In this document: positions 1 through 8,322 of the stretch, one piece after another
How positions within the stretch are numbered: position 1 is the first letter of the stretch
Layout: each line of letters opens with the position of its first letter
Source of the DNA: Granulosicoccus sp036478565
GTDB taxonomy: Bacteria > Pseudomonadota > Gammaproteobacteria > Granulosicoccales > Granulosicoccaceae
Length of the DNA stretch: 64,000 nucleotides
Assembly (NCBI GenBank): GCA_965224525.1
Contig: OZ245050.1
Span: forward strand, 2,418,001 to 2,482,000
Reading direction: 5' to 3'
Made by a program: the position numbers and the translations under genes
Notes under the pieces: generated by a model
Told to the model about the DNA's origin: nothing
Databases searched by the model: none
The model's input: the letters and a program-made list of their open reading frames with translations, nothing else

Positions 1-497
1 ATCTGTGCAGCAGGCTGGTCACCATCGCACCCAGTCAGTGCCACCCCGGCCTCGCGTGCTTTATGAGCCAGCCACGGGCCCACTGTGGCGTCCAGTTCAG
101 CATTCATGTTTACAACGGGTTTACCGCAGGCTATTGCCGCGCTAATTACCCGAGCACCGAATTCGACGTGACCTGTTGCTTCAACTAGCACATCAATAAC
201 ATCGCTTTCACAGAGCGCCAGCGAGTTCGAGCTAATGGCGGCTACGTTGCTTGCGAAGGCCTCTGCCAATGATTCGGCATCTGACACTTCCTTGCAGTGC
301 GGTATACCAGCTTCTGCCCATACAGCGGCAGCGTGAGAAAGCGTGCGGTTGGCGATAGCCACGACTACCATACCCGGCGTGTGATTCATTATCTGATTGA
401 CAATTCCGCGGCACATGAAACCGGCACCAACTATGCCGACCCGAACAGGCTTGCCAGCCTCGGCACGGCGACGCAATGCCTCGTCAATGATAATCAT
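1..497 (-). CDS. NAD(P)-binding oxidoreductase, homoserine-dehydrogenase-like (partial)
   Basis: The gene runs off the left edge, so only about 165 N-terminal residues are visible. Near residue 20 there is a Rossmann start (VGIVGAGFMCRGI), followed by 'VIDVLVEATGHVEFG' and 'GKPVVNMNAELDATVG', the pattern of homoserine-dehydrogenase-like or Gfo/Idh-like proteins that often carry a C-terminal SAF domain in polysaccharide clusters. The SAF part would lie outside the window. Its ATG overlaps the stop of the upstream sugar transferase by one base (TGATG), so the two are probably translationally coupled. The family assignment comes from N-terminal motifs only; the substrate is unknown, though a sugar or sugar-acid role is likely from context. 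Confidence 0.75.
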   Translation of the reverse strand, partial: MIIIDEALRRRAEAGKPVRVGIVGAGFMCRGIVNQIMNHTPGMVVVAIANRTLSHAAAVWAEAGIPHCKEVSDAESLAEAFASNVAAISSNSLALCESDVIDVLVEATGHVEFGARVISAAIACGKPVVNMNAELDATVGPWLAHKAREAGVALTGCDGDQPAAQ

Positions 498-1921
498 CAG
501 TACACGTTCTTCCCGCTAAAACCACGTACTACGGTCAGCAACATGATCTTGATATCGAACCAGGCAGACCAGTCACGAATATACTCAAGGTCGTATTGCA
601 CGCGTTTCTCCATTTTCTCCAATGTATCGGTTTCGCCACGCCAGCCGTTGACTTGCGCCCAGCCGGTAATACCTGGCTTGATCTTGTGGCGCATCATGTA
701 GCCGTCAATCTGGTGACGGTACTCTTCGTTGTGCGAAACGGCGTGAGGGCGTGGCCCAACGATTGACATCTGACCTTGAAGCACATTATAAAATTGTGGC
801 AGCTCGTCCATCGATGTGCGACGCAGCAAAGCACCAACACGGGTGACACGCTCATCACCGCGTGTCGCCTGCCTCACCCTTTTGTCTACATCTTCTGACT
901 TGTCTACTCGCATGCTGCGAAACTTCCAGACTTCAATTTCCTGGCCGTTCATACCATAACGACGTTGCCGAAATAGCACAGGACCTTTTGACTCCAGTTT
1001 GATTGCTATAGCAATGGCTACCATGACCGGTAGCAATACGGTTACAGCTATACTCGCTACAACCGTATCAAACACTGTTTTGAAGCGCTCGGCAGTACCT
1101 GCAATACGAATATCAGACACATTGACTACAGCCATATCAGCAACACGCATCTGAGCGCCAGACAAAAGCTGCATGGCAAACATATCCGGCACAATGCAAA
1201 CATCCACTGAAGAATCATTGAGTTTGTCAATAACGGTACGCATCACTTGCACTTGTTCCAGCGGCAAGGCGAGCCACACTTCGTCAATCGGTTGCCCTAA
1301 CTGGCGCATATGTTCCACAAACGGAAGAACATCATCCAGGTTACCCGTGATGCTGTGTCCGGACTCAGGTACGCTATGTCCAACACCCTTACTATCAAAA
1401 ATTGCTGCCACTCGTACGCCAACAGCCGGATTCGCTTCCAGTCGGGTTAATACCATTTGCGCCTCGTGGCCACCGCCAATAACCACGATGGAGCTGGTCT
1501 TCAAGCCCTGTTTGTGAGCTGCCGCCAGCATCAGACTGACAACAATACGCAATGCGGCAGACAACAGGAAAGCAGTACCTATGGAAATACCGAACCAGAG
1601 GCGCGACACCTCAACCGCCACTTTCGACAAAAATGCAAACAGACTGACACTGAAGATAATGACCATCCAGCAGATAAATAGTCTGCCGATTTCCTCATGC
1701 AGGTATTGCGAGCGGCTTTCGCGGTAGACCCCACCGATGGCCAAAACCAGAAAGCTGGAAGCGATAGTGACCAGCATCACAGCCAGGCGTTCAGACGAGA
1801 AATCGAGGTCGCCGAGATAAACACGGTGGGTGGTGACAAAGCACAGCAGTATAATCAGCAGATCGAGTGCGCTGGATACGCGATCACGACCCTCCGACTG
1901 TTTTGCAAATTGATTGCTCAT
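497..1921 (-). CDS. wcaJ: Undecaprenyl-phosphate sugar-1-phosphate transferase (WcaJ-like)
   Basis: This 474-residue protein should start repeat-unit synthesis by moving a hexose-1-phosphate, probably glucose, from a UDP-sugar to undecaprenyl phosphate at the inner membrane. Four predicted membrane segments lie in the first 130 residues. A CoA-binding-like Rossmann segment (IVVIGGGHEAQ) follows, then a fifth hydrophobic segment near 285-305. The catalytic domain has the family hallmarks: VLFRQRRYG, KFRSM, 'MDELPQFYNVL', 'SIVGPRP' and 'KPGITGWAQVNGWRGET'. Length and layout match the WcaJ/GumD class. It lies in a minus-strand run with an epimerase and a WecG-type glycosyltransferase. The sugar specificity is inferred from the family, not seen. 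Confidence 0.93.
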   Translation of the reverse strand: MSNQFAKQSEGRDRVSSALDLLIILLCFVTTHRVYLGDLDFSSERLAVMLVTIASSFLVLAIGGVYRESRSQYLHEEIGRLFICWMVIIFSVSLFAFLSKVAVEVSRLWFGISIGTAFLLSAALRIVVSLMLAAAHKQGLKTSSIVVIGGGHEAQMVLTRLEANPAVGVRVAAIFDSKGVGHSVPESGHSITGNLDDVLPFVEHMRQLGQPIDEVWLALPLEQVQVMRTVIDKLNDSSVDVCIVPDMFAMQLLSGAQMRVADMAVVNVSDIRIAGTAERFKTVFDTVVASIAVTVLLPVMVAIAIAIKLESKGPVLFRQRRYGMNGQEIEVWKFRSMRVDKSEDVDKRVRQATRGDERVTRVGALLRRTSMDELPQFYNVLQGQMSIVGPRPHAVSHNEEYRHQIDGYMMRHKIKPGITGWAQVNGWRGETDTLEKMEKRVQYDLEYIRDWSAWFDIKIMLLTVVRGFSGKNVY

Positions 1922-1960
1922 GGCACTTGGCGTTACTGTTGCGTTAAAGCGTAATTAAAT

Positions 1961-3013
1961 TCATGCGTTACGCATCTGCCAGGACTCGTGTATCTCCTCA
2001 AAGGTGGTTTTTAGATTCTTGGTAATCGACCATTCAGGATAGTGTTCTTTCATCTTGTCCAAATTCGAGATGTAGCAGATGTGATCACCACTACGATTCT
2101 GGTCGCTGTATTGATACTGCATCTGCTTGCCCGAGATGGATGCAATGAGATCGAAAGCCTCCAGTATTGAAATTGAGTTATCTCGACCACCTCCCAGATT
2201 ATAAACCTCGGCAATGCGTGGTTTTTCTATAAACCCATGGATAAATGCTGCGACATCATGCGAGTGAATATTGTCACGCACTTGTTTACCCTTGTAACCG
2301 AATATCGTGTATTCACGCTCCTCCAGATTACAGCGGATCAGATAGCTGATAAAACCATGCAGCTCGACACCGGAATGATTGGGTCCGGTCAGACATCCTC
2401 CGCGCAAACAGCAGGTAGGCATATCAAAATACCGGCCATACTCCTGCACCATGACATCGGCTGCCACCTTGCTGGCACCAAACACCGAGTGTTTGCTCTG
2501 ATCGATACTGAAAGATTCACGGATTCCATCCCTGTACTCAGCATCGGCGAAATCCCAGCGTTTGTCATGCTCCACCAGATTTAGCAAGTTTGGTGCGTCT
2601 CCATAAACCTTGTTGGTCGACAGGTGGACAAAGGGTGTTTTAGGTGAGTACTGGCGCACCGCCTCCAGTAAATTCAGCGTACCGACGGCATTCACGTCGA
2701 AATCATCAAATGGCCGGGATGCGGCAAGGTCATGACTGGGCTGGGCTGCGGTATGTACAACTGCGTCCGGTTTAAAATCAGCAACCAGCTCGATCAGTTT
2801 TTTACGATCCCGAATATCCACATCAACACAGCTGTAGTTCTTGAAGCGCTCCTGCATGCGCCTGGTATTCCAGGTGGTATCACCTTTTGGACCAAAAAAA
2901 TCTGCTCGCATGTTGTTGTCAACACCGCGAATATCCCAATCGTATTGCGCAAACCAGGCAACAACTTCGCTGCCGATTAGCCCGGCTGCGCCAGTGACCA
3001 ATAATTTTTTCAT
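1961..3013 (-). CDS. NAD-dependent epimerase (CDP-tyvelose/paratose 2-epimerase-like)
   Basis: This 350-residue extended short-chain dehydrogenase begins with the nucleotide-binding motif VTGAAGLIGSEV. The stretch 'RGGCLTGPNHSGVELHGF' followed by 'YTIFGYKGKQVRDNIHS' resembles the CDP-tyvelose/paratose 2-epimerase branch. The usual catalytic Tyr of YxxxK is Phe here (VFGASK), which may be a clade feature or may point to altered chemistry. It probably makes or modifies a nucleotide sugar for the neighbouring WcaJ and WecG-like enzymes. It sits 39 bases after the WcaJ-like gene in genome order and 12 bases from the glycosyltransferase gene upstream of it. Epimerase class is likely; substrate is uncertain. 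Confidence 0.8.
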   Translation of the reverse strand: MKKLLVTGAAGLIGSEVVAWFAQYDWDIRGVDNNMRADFFGPKGDTTWNTRRMQERFKNYSCVDVDIRDRKKLIELVADFKPDAVVHTAAQPSHDLAASRPFDDFDVNAVGTLNLLEAVRQYSPKTPFVHLSTNKVYGDAPNLLNLVEHDKRWDFADAEYRDGIRESFSIDQSKHSVFGASKVAADVMVQEYGRYFDMPTCCLRGGCLTGPNHSGVELHGFISYLIRCNLEEREYTIFGYKGKQVRDNIHSHDVAAFIHGFIEKPRIAEVYNLGGGRDNSISILEAFDLIASISGKQMQYQYSDQNRSGDHICYISNLDKMKEHYPEWSITKNLKTTFEEIHESWQMRNA

Positions 3014-3025
3014 TAGTTTGTTTTT

Positions 3026-3796
3026 TTACTTACTTTCTGTTTGTAAATATTTGTGTCGTACTAACGCCACGACAAATCGGGAGTTGGTCACCAGGTAACG
3101 TCGCCACAAGCGACGCGGCTCCTGGACGAGACGAAACAGCCATTCCAGACCAGCGCGCTGTACCCACATGGGTGCGCGCGACAGTTTACCAGCGTGATAG
3201 TCGAAAGCGGCGCCAACGGCCAGCATCGCGGCATTCACCTTGTCAACATGATCCGCAACCCAGTGCTCTTGCCTTGGGCACCCGCGCCCAACCAGCACGA
3301 TATGAGCACCGCTGGCATTGATCTTGTGAATATCGGCAACATCCTCTTCCGCAGTGGCTTCTCTGAAGCGATCCGCATGTGTACCGACGACCTGCAGTTC
3401 CGGATAGGCTTCTGCTATATGCTGCTTGAAGCGCCCCAGCGTGTCCTCTGTGCTGCCGTAAAGGTATACCTTGAGTCCGAGCACATTAGCCTGCTGTAGC
3501 ACCGAGAGTGTCAACGTGGGGCCCGGGATCTTGAATTTCAGGTGCAATGCATGCAACAGGTTCAATGCCCAGATAATTGGTTGCCCATCCGGGATTATCA
3601 TGTGTATGCGGTTTATCTTGTCACCCAACGCTGGGTTATGCACCGATTCCATCAGGCCGTGTACTGCAAGGGCAGTAACAGCATAACTGTGATTTTCTCG
3701 GGCATGGCTCACAATGACCGCAGCAGCGGCTTCGCAGTCGAGTGCACAGTACTCGGGCAAGAACACCCGATAACGAGGAAATTCGGTAGGACTCAT
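3026..3796 (-). CDS. WecG/TagA/CpsF-family glycosyltransferase
   Basis: This 256-residue cytoplasmic enzyme would add the second sugar to a polyprenyl-diphosphate-linked primer. Family signatures visible are 'MIIPDGQPIIWALNLL', 'YLYGSTEDTLGRF' and 'HIVLVGRGCPRQEHWVADH', with the expected alternation of alpha/beta motifs and no membrane spans. Length is typical for GT26 proteins. It is the first gene of a minus-strand run continuing into the epimerase and the WcaJ-like transferase, so the three probably assemble one repeat unit. The donor sugar cannot be told; classical members use UDP-ManNAc or UDP-ManNAcA. Confidence 0.9.
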   Translation of the reverse strand: MSPTEFPRYRVFLPEYCALDCEAAAAVIVSHARENHSYAVTALAVHGLMESVHNPALGDKINRIHMIIPDGQPIIWALNLLHALHLKFKIPGPTLTLSVLQQANVLGLKVYLYGSTEDTLGRFKQHIAEAYPELQVVGTHADRFREATAEEDVADIHKINASGAHIVLVGRGCPRQEHWVADHVDKVNAAMLAVGAAFDYHAGKLSRAPMWVQRAGLEWLFRLVQEPRRLWRRYLVTNSRFVVALVRHKYLQTESK

Positions 3797-4122
3797 GGTG
3801 TCGTCGTTACTCCTTTGCGTCTTTATTGACCTTATGGAAATATGTCGGGAATATCACGTTAAACCCTGATTCCGCGGTTAAATGTTGTAACAACCTGGAG
3901 GCAGGCACACTGGCTTTTTTCAACATCAAGAAAATTTGCTGACAGGCGTCAGGAATCACATGAGTATTTTGTAGTGGCGATAACTCAGGTTATCCGGTAA
4001 TCAAGCAGAAAGATGTCGACCACATCCCGTCAGTTTGACATTCAATCGGTCTCAATTGTTGGTAATAGTGACAATCTGCCTGATGGTGTCGCATACTTGG
4101 CCCGGAAACAGGGATCGTCATC
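3797..4122. other. Divergent intergenic region with a short inverted repeat
   Basis: This gap separates the minus-strand WecG-type gene from the plus-strand VanZ-type gene and should hold divergent promoters. The one clear structure is a perfect inverted repeat, GATAAC-TCAG-GTTATC, at 3979-3994, which could be an operator or a small hairpin. No convincing -35/-10 pair, RNA gene or ORF was found. Confidence 0.4.
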
Positions 4123-5238
4123 TTGAACATGCGAAAAACAAAAGAAGCTTCTGCCAATGTAACGGCGCAAATTGCTGGTTTCCTTGCCCTGATGCTTGTC
4201 GCAACCGGTTTCACATGGGCTTTGGGTCTGTCGGACATGCATTATGACAGCGAAGGAGGCATTGCTTTTCAGAACGGCTTTCCGGGCGAGCAGAACCTGT
4301 GGTTGCGACATGGCGAGCCAGCCAATATCCACATTGATAACTCAGGCGTACTCCTGAGCAGAGACGTAGACGCCAAAAGCTACGCAAAATGGCTTATTGA
4401 CCTGCCCTCGCGCACCGGGAATGCAGAGCTGGCCAAACGACTTCGCATTACAGGCAAACTCCAAACTATAGAACAGGACCAGTCAGATAATAGCTCGGCC
4501 TCACTGATGATCTGGTATCTGGAGACCCCTGATGCAAAGCCGATGCTTTACCAGACAGTGGCCGTACCCGATAATTCGAAAGCTGGAATTGAACTCGATA
4601 TTGAAACAATCCTGAGCATTCCCGAGAGCGCCAGCGCAGCATTTCTCGCCTTTATCAATCGTCAAAGCACTGGTCGTTATTTGTTAAGCGATGTACAGAT
4701 TGACCTCGTCACGACCAATGCACGTTACAAACAATTGATAGTTGCACTTGTCGGTCTGTGGTTATTGCTATTGGGCGCTCTGCTTCTCTGGTACTGGCAC
4801 CGCGTCGGCCCCTGGTTTGGCCTTACCCTGTTAGCCGTTCTTGCCAGCATTGTCACCGGTGTGCTGTTGCCTGAATCCTTTACCACTGGGCCGATGGCCA
4901 GCATCTGGGCGAAAATGACCTCAGCTCTTCCTGGAGACAGCGAACAGCTGTTGAAGATCACCTTCAAGGCAGGTCACTTTCTGTTTTTCTTTCTTGCTGC
5001 ACTGTTACTACTGGCCAAACGAATATCTCTCGGCGTTAACGGGCTGACAATTGTTGTGTTCTTCATCCTGCTGGCGGTTGCAACTGAAGGTATGCAACTT
5101 CACCTGTACAACAGGAGCACGCGTCTAACAGATCTGGCGATTGATCTGAGCGGCGTATTGCTTGCCGGGGCTGTTATTTTTGTATTCTGCAAACTGCGAA
5201 CAGGCAACACAACTGCCGACTTCCGGGAAAACGTATGA
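4123..5238 (+). CDS. VanZ-like membrane protein with large N-terminal extracytoplasmic domain
   Basis: The 371-residue protein has one N-terminal membrane anchor (about residues 13-35), roughly 170 mostly polar residues likely facing the periplasm, then four or five membrane helices from about residue 205 to the end. The C-terminal part ('KAGHFLFFFLAALLLLAKR' and 'TEGMQLHLYNRSTRLTDLAIDLSGVLLG'-like text) matches the VanZ fold, whose role is poorly known. Start may be TTG at 4123 or, more likely, ATG at 4129. Its stop overlaps the ATG of the following RmlC-like gene, so the two form a coupled pair. A role in envelope or polysaccharide handling is inferred from position only. Confidence 0.75.
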   Translation: MNMRKTKEASANVTAQIAGFLALMLVATGFTWALGLSDMHYDSEGGIAFQNGFPGEQNLWLRHGEPANIHIDNSGVLLSRDVDAKSYAKWLIDLPSRTGNAELAKRLRITGKLQTIEQDQSDNSSASLMIWYLETPDAKPMLYQTVAVPDNSKAGIELDIETILSIPESASAAFLAFINRQSTGRYLLSDVQIDLVTTNARYKQLIVALVGLWLLLLGALLLWYWHRVGPWFGLTLLAVLASIVTGVLLPESFTTGPMASIWAKMTSALPGDSEQLLKITFKAGHFLFFFLAALLLLAKRISLGVNGLTIVVFFILLAVATEGMQLHLYNRSTRLTDLAIDLSGVLLAGAVIFVFCKLRTGNTTADFRENV

Positions 5239-5789
5239 AATTTGTTGAAACCCCACTGAGCGGAGCCTGGCAAATAACACCGGAATCGCACAAGGACAAT
5301 CGTGGCTCATTCGCCCGTTTATTTTGCGTTGAAGAGTTCGCTGAACACGGGCTCAATATCAGTGTTCAGCAAATGAACGAATCGATAAATCATCTGACAG
5401 GAACCACTCGCGGCCTGCACTTTCAAAATGCGCCGCATGCCGAAGACAAACTGGTGCGCTGTGTTCAGGGGCGCGCATTCGATGTGATGGTTGACCTGCG
5501 TAGCGACTCAAACACTCGACACCAGTGGTTTGGGTGTGAGATTAGTCAGAAAAACGGTATTTCGATTTACATACCAAAGGGGTTTGCTCATGGCTTCCAG
5601 ACATTGGAACCAGACACCGTATTGCATTATTTGATCAGCAGCCCGCACACGCCAGGATTTGAAGGCGGCATTCGCTGGGACGACAAACAGCTGAACATTG
5701 AATGGCCATTAACGGAACAGCTGATCCTATCTGATAGAGACAGATCACTGCCAACTCTGGCAACCGTTGCCGAGTCTTGCGAGGCATAA
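5235..5789 (+). CDS. dTDP-4-dehydrorhamnose 3,5-epimerase-like protein (RmlC family)
   Basis: This 184-residue cupin has the RmlC landmarks 'DNRGSFARLF', 'QQMNESINHLTGTTRGLHFQ', 'EDKLVRCVQGRAFDVMVDLR', 'IYIPKGFAHGFQTLEPDTVLHY' and 'GGIRWDDKQLNIEWP'. The catalytic His (GLHFQ) is present. RmlC enzymes epimerise C3 and/or C5 of 4-keto-6-deoxy nucleotide sugars, so this gene points to a deoxysugar in the polymer. No RmlA, RmlB or RmlD homologue of the classical set lies beside it; the 4-keto substrate may come from elsewhere. The start ATG overlaps the VanZ-type stop by four bases. It is followed by a convergent GtrA gene. Confidence 0.88.
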   Translation: MKFVETPLSGAWQITPESHKDNRGSFARLFCVEEFAEHGLNISVQQMNESINHLTGTTRGLHFQNAPHAEDKLVRCVQGRAFDVMVDLRSDSNTRHQWFGCEISQKNGISIYIPKGFAHGFQTLEPDTVLHYLISSPHTPGFEGGIRWDDKQLNIEWPLTEQLILSDRDRSLPTLATVAESCEA

Positions 5790-5854
5790 GTTTGCACGGC
5801 ACTATTTACGAATGCTATGAGTGCGGATTACACATTCAAACTTCGCGCCCTTGC

Positions 5855-6283
5855 TCAGATTTTTTCTTCATGCAGGTGAAATACTTTAAAACGCATGCCG
5901 ATATAGGCCAGCAGCATTGCCACCAAAGATGACATGACAATTGCCAACGTGGGATTGCTTAGCGGCCTCACAACCATGACAAGGGAAAACAGAGCGTAGT
6001 TGCATATAATTGATACCCAGGCCACACTGAGATACCTGAAATACTCTGAAATCCTGGGCACGCATTTCACCTTGAATGTGAAACGCCGGTGAGACAACCA
6101 GCCGCTAAGGGTCGCCAGCAAAATGGCCAACGCTCGGCAAACAAAAACAGACCTATCTGTAATAGCCGTCAGTACCATGAATGCTGCTATATCTGTTGAC
6201 AGCGCAATGGCACCGCTGACGACAAACCCCGGGGCATGCGACAAAAGTACATGCAGTTGCTTTCCAAGTGGCGAGGTATTCAC
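5855..6283 (-). CDS. GtrA-family membrane protein
   Basis: The 142-residue protein has four hydrophobic segments and the GtrA pattern: 'GFVVSGAIALSTDIAAFMVL' near the N-terminus, 'LATLSGWLSHRRFTFK' in the middle and 'IGMRFKVFH' at the end. GtrA proteins are thought to flip polyprenyl-phosphate-linked monosaccharides across the inner membrane. It lies directly downstream of a deacetylase and a GT2 enzyme of the bactoprenol-sugar-synthase type, the usual partner. Together with the GT87 gene further upstream this makes a plausible gtr-type periplasmic glycosylation set. Confidence 0.87.
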   Translation of the reverse strand: MNTSPLGKQLHVLLSHAPGFVVSGAIALSTDIAAFMVLTAITDRSVFVCRALAILLATLSGWLSHRRFTFKVKCVPRISEYFRYLSVAWVSIICNYALFSLVMVVRPLSNPTLAIVMSSLVAMLLAYIGMRFKVFHLHEEKI

Positions 6284-6293
6284 TTGCCTGTAC

Positions 6294-7184
6294 TTACGCT
6301 TGCAATTCGAGAGGCCAAACGATACGACTCGATTGGCTGTGCCTTTCAGGGTGAAATATCAAATCCTCAACTTTCTCACCTAGAAGTACATCCAGCTCCA
6401 CAGATCTCGGCTTGATGACTGTGTCAAACTCTGCAACCAGAGGATCAAGCTGCCCGGGATGACACATGATTATCCCACCAGCCCCGGTTTTCTCGAAGGC
6501 TTCGCGAAGCTCGCGCCAATAGCTGCCAGTATCAGAAAAACCGGAATAGCCACCAAAGCTGCCATTGGACAAAAATCCGGCGTTTTTGATTTTTCTCCCA
6601 AAACCTGCCAGTAAGCCCTTCAACAGTAATTGCTTTGCAGCGCCCGTATGCATGTTTGCAACGCCGGCGTGAAATTCTGGCGCTGGATCTCTGATCAATA
6701 TTTGAATGCCTCGATACCGTTCTTTTAAAACAGCCAATAGAATTGAAGAGACTTGGGGAAATGCATGCACATGCTGATGCCCATCGATATGATCTGGTGT
6801 CATTCCGGCCCATTGCTCGAATATTTCAAGTTGCCGGTGAATCTCAGCATGCAACCATTTCTTATCCCATGTCTGTCCGACAGATCTCCATATCGCTCCG
6901 AACAAGCCAACATGACCCTCATTTAAACTTTGACTATGCGCAGGCACTGCCCGCGGACCGACTGTCAGATTAATGTGAACGCCGATAGACACACAGGAAC
7001 TGGACTGCAACAACTCGGGAAGATGCTCGCACTCGGGCCGGAGGTTGGTCATGACACTAACCGCCGACAGCTTTTTCCTGTCAACCAGTTGCAGGATGCC
7101 GGCTGATGTCCTTGCACTCAAACCGAAATCATCGGCACACAATACAGGCTTGTCGTTTGACAAAATTGTTGACCTTAACTGCAT
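6294..7184 (-). CDS. ChbG/HpnK-family carbohydrate deacetylase (YdjC-like)
   Basis: The protein carries the YdjC/ChbG metal-site motifs: 'CADDFGLSARTSAGIL' near the start, 'IGVHINLT', 'DGHQHVHAFP' and 'GGIIMCHPGQLD'. These enzymes remove N-acetyl groups from small glycans or lipid-linked sugars (HpnK acts on hopanoid-linked GlcNAc). I prefer the ATG at 7184 because it leaves a family-typical N-terminus; a GTG at 7208 would add eight residues. The gene overlaps the end of the GT2 gene upstream, suggesting that a sugar placed on polyprenyl phosphate is deacetylated before flipping by the adjacent GtrA. Confidence 0.87.
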   Translation of the reverse strand: MQLRSTILSNDKPVLCADDFGLSARTSAGILQLVDRKKLSAVSVMTNLRPECEHLPELLQSSSCVSIGVHINLTVGPRAVPAHSQSLNEGHVGLFGAIWRSVGQTWDKKWLHAEIHRQLEIFEQWAGMTPDHIDGHQHVHAFPQVSSILLAVLKERYRGIQILIRDPAPEFHAGVANMHTGAAKQLLLKGLLAGFGRKIKNAGFLSNGSFGGYSGFSDTGSYWRELREAFEKTGAGGIIMCHPGQLDPLVAEFDTVIKPRSVELDVLLGEKVEDLIFHPERHSQSSRIVWPLELQA

Positions 7185-7188
7185 TGCC

Positions 7189-8316
7189 CTATCGATGAAC
7201 CTGAGCACTCTCGGCCGTCGAGACCTTGTTAATATTGATCATTTCACTAATGACATACAATGGCCGACCTTTTACTTCCTTGTATATTCGGCCAATATAT
7301 TCACCAATCACGCCCAACGATAACAGCTGGACACCGCTTAACAGCATGGTTGATACCACCAGTGTAGGAAAACCCGGCACGTCAATTCCAAAAATCATTG
7401 TTTTTGTAAAAAACACAATCACATAGCAGAATGCAACAAGACTGATGAACAGGCCAACCAGCGCGCTGATTCTGAGCGGCACCATGGAAAATGAAGCAAT
7501 ACCGTCCATAGCAAAACCAAGCAAACTACGAATTCCAAAACTGGACTTACCACCACTGCGAACAGGCACCTCAAATGGAACACCGATTGAACGGTAACCA
7601 ACCCAGGAATAGATGCCTTTTGTAAATCGCGATCGCTCCGTAAAACTCTTGATTGTCTCGACAGCCTTGCGATCCAACAATCGGAAATCACCGGCCCCTG
7701 CGGGCAGAGAAGTACCGGAAAGTTTTTCAAACAATGCATAGAACATACGTGACAAATAGCCCCTGATGCGACTGTCCGCCTCTCGATCCTGACGAACACC
7801 GTATACATTTTGATAACCTGCCCGCCATTGAGCAATGAACTCGATTATCAATGCTGGCGGGTGTTGTAAGTCCGCATCCATCAGTACGACAGCTCTCCCC
7901 GCGGCCAGATCCATACCGGCTGCCAACGCCACCTCCTTGCCAAAGTTTCTACTGAACACCACTGCCTTGTAGCGAGCATCCTCTCTGCATAGCGTGGCGA
8001 TCATATCCAGGCTTCTATCCACAGAACCGTCGTCGACAAATATTACCTCCCATGCCATGCCAATACTATCCAGAACCGGCTGTAGCGTATTCCTCAGTTC
8101 CAGCAAAGTATTTGCTTCATTGTGAACCGGTATGACAACGCTCAGTACCGTCGTCACCGAATTCATTTTTCTGGGCTTGTCAATGCCCGGGGTAACTATA
8201 TGCACAGCATCACCCGGTCGTTTATACGGAGCCCGTTCATTACGGGTTTCTTCCATGATCAGAGTATCTTTATCCCTCATTTCACTGTACCGCCTGAGCG
8301 CTTTTTCGCAAGACAT
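7189..8316 (-). CDS. GT2 glycosyltransferase, polyprenyl-phosphate sugar synthase type (GtrB-like)
   Basis: The 375-residue protein has a GT-A domain starting near residue 58 ('LSVVIPVHNEANTLLELR'), the DxD-type motif 'VLMDADLQHPP', the acceptor region 'GAGDFRLLDRKAV' and two C-terminal membrane helices ('ISALVGLFISLVAFCYVIVFF' and 'VVSTMLLSGVQLLSLGVIGEYIGRIY'). This is the layout of bactoprenol glucosyltransferases, which load a sugar from a nucleotide donor onto undecaprenyl phosphate. About 55 polar residues precede the domain. It partners the deacetylase and the GtrA gene downstream; the sugar is unknown. Confidence 0.9.
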   Translation of the reverse strand: MSCEKALRRYSEMRDKDTLIMEETRNERAPYKRPGDAVHIVTPGIDKPRKMNSVTTVLSVVIPVHNEANTLLELRNTLQPVLDSIGMAWEVIFVDDGSVDRSLDMIATLCREDARYKAVVFSRNFGKEVALAAGMDLAAGRAVVLMDADLQHPPALIIEFIAQWRAGYQNVYGVRQDREADSRIRGYLSRMFYALFEKLSGTSLPAGAGDFRLLDRKAVETIKSFTERSRFTKGIYSWVGYRSIGVPFEVPVRSGGKSSFGIRSLLGFAMDGIASFSMVPLRISALVGLFISLVAFCYVIVFFTKTMIFGIDVPGFPTLVVSTMLLSGVQLLSLGVIGEYIGRIYKEVKGRPLYVISEMININKVSTAESAQVHR

Positions 8317-8322
8317 AGGACA

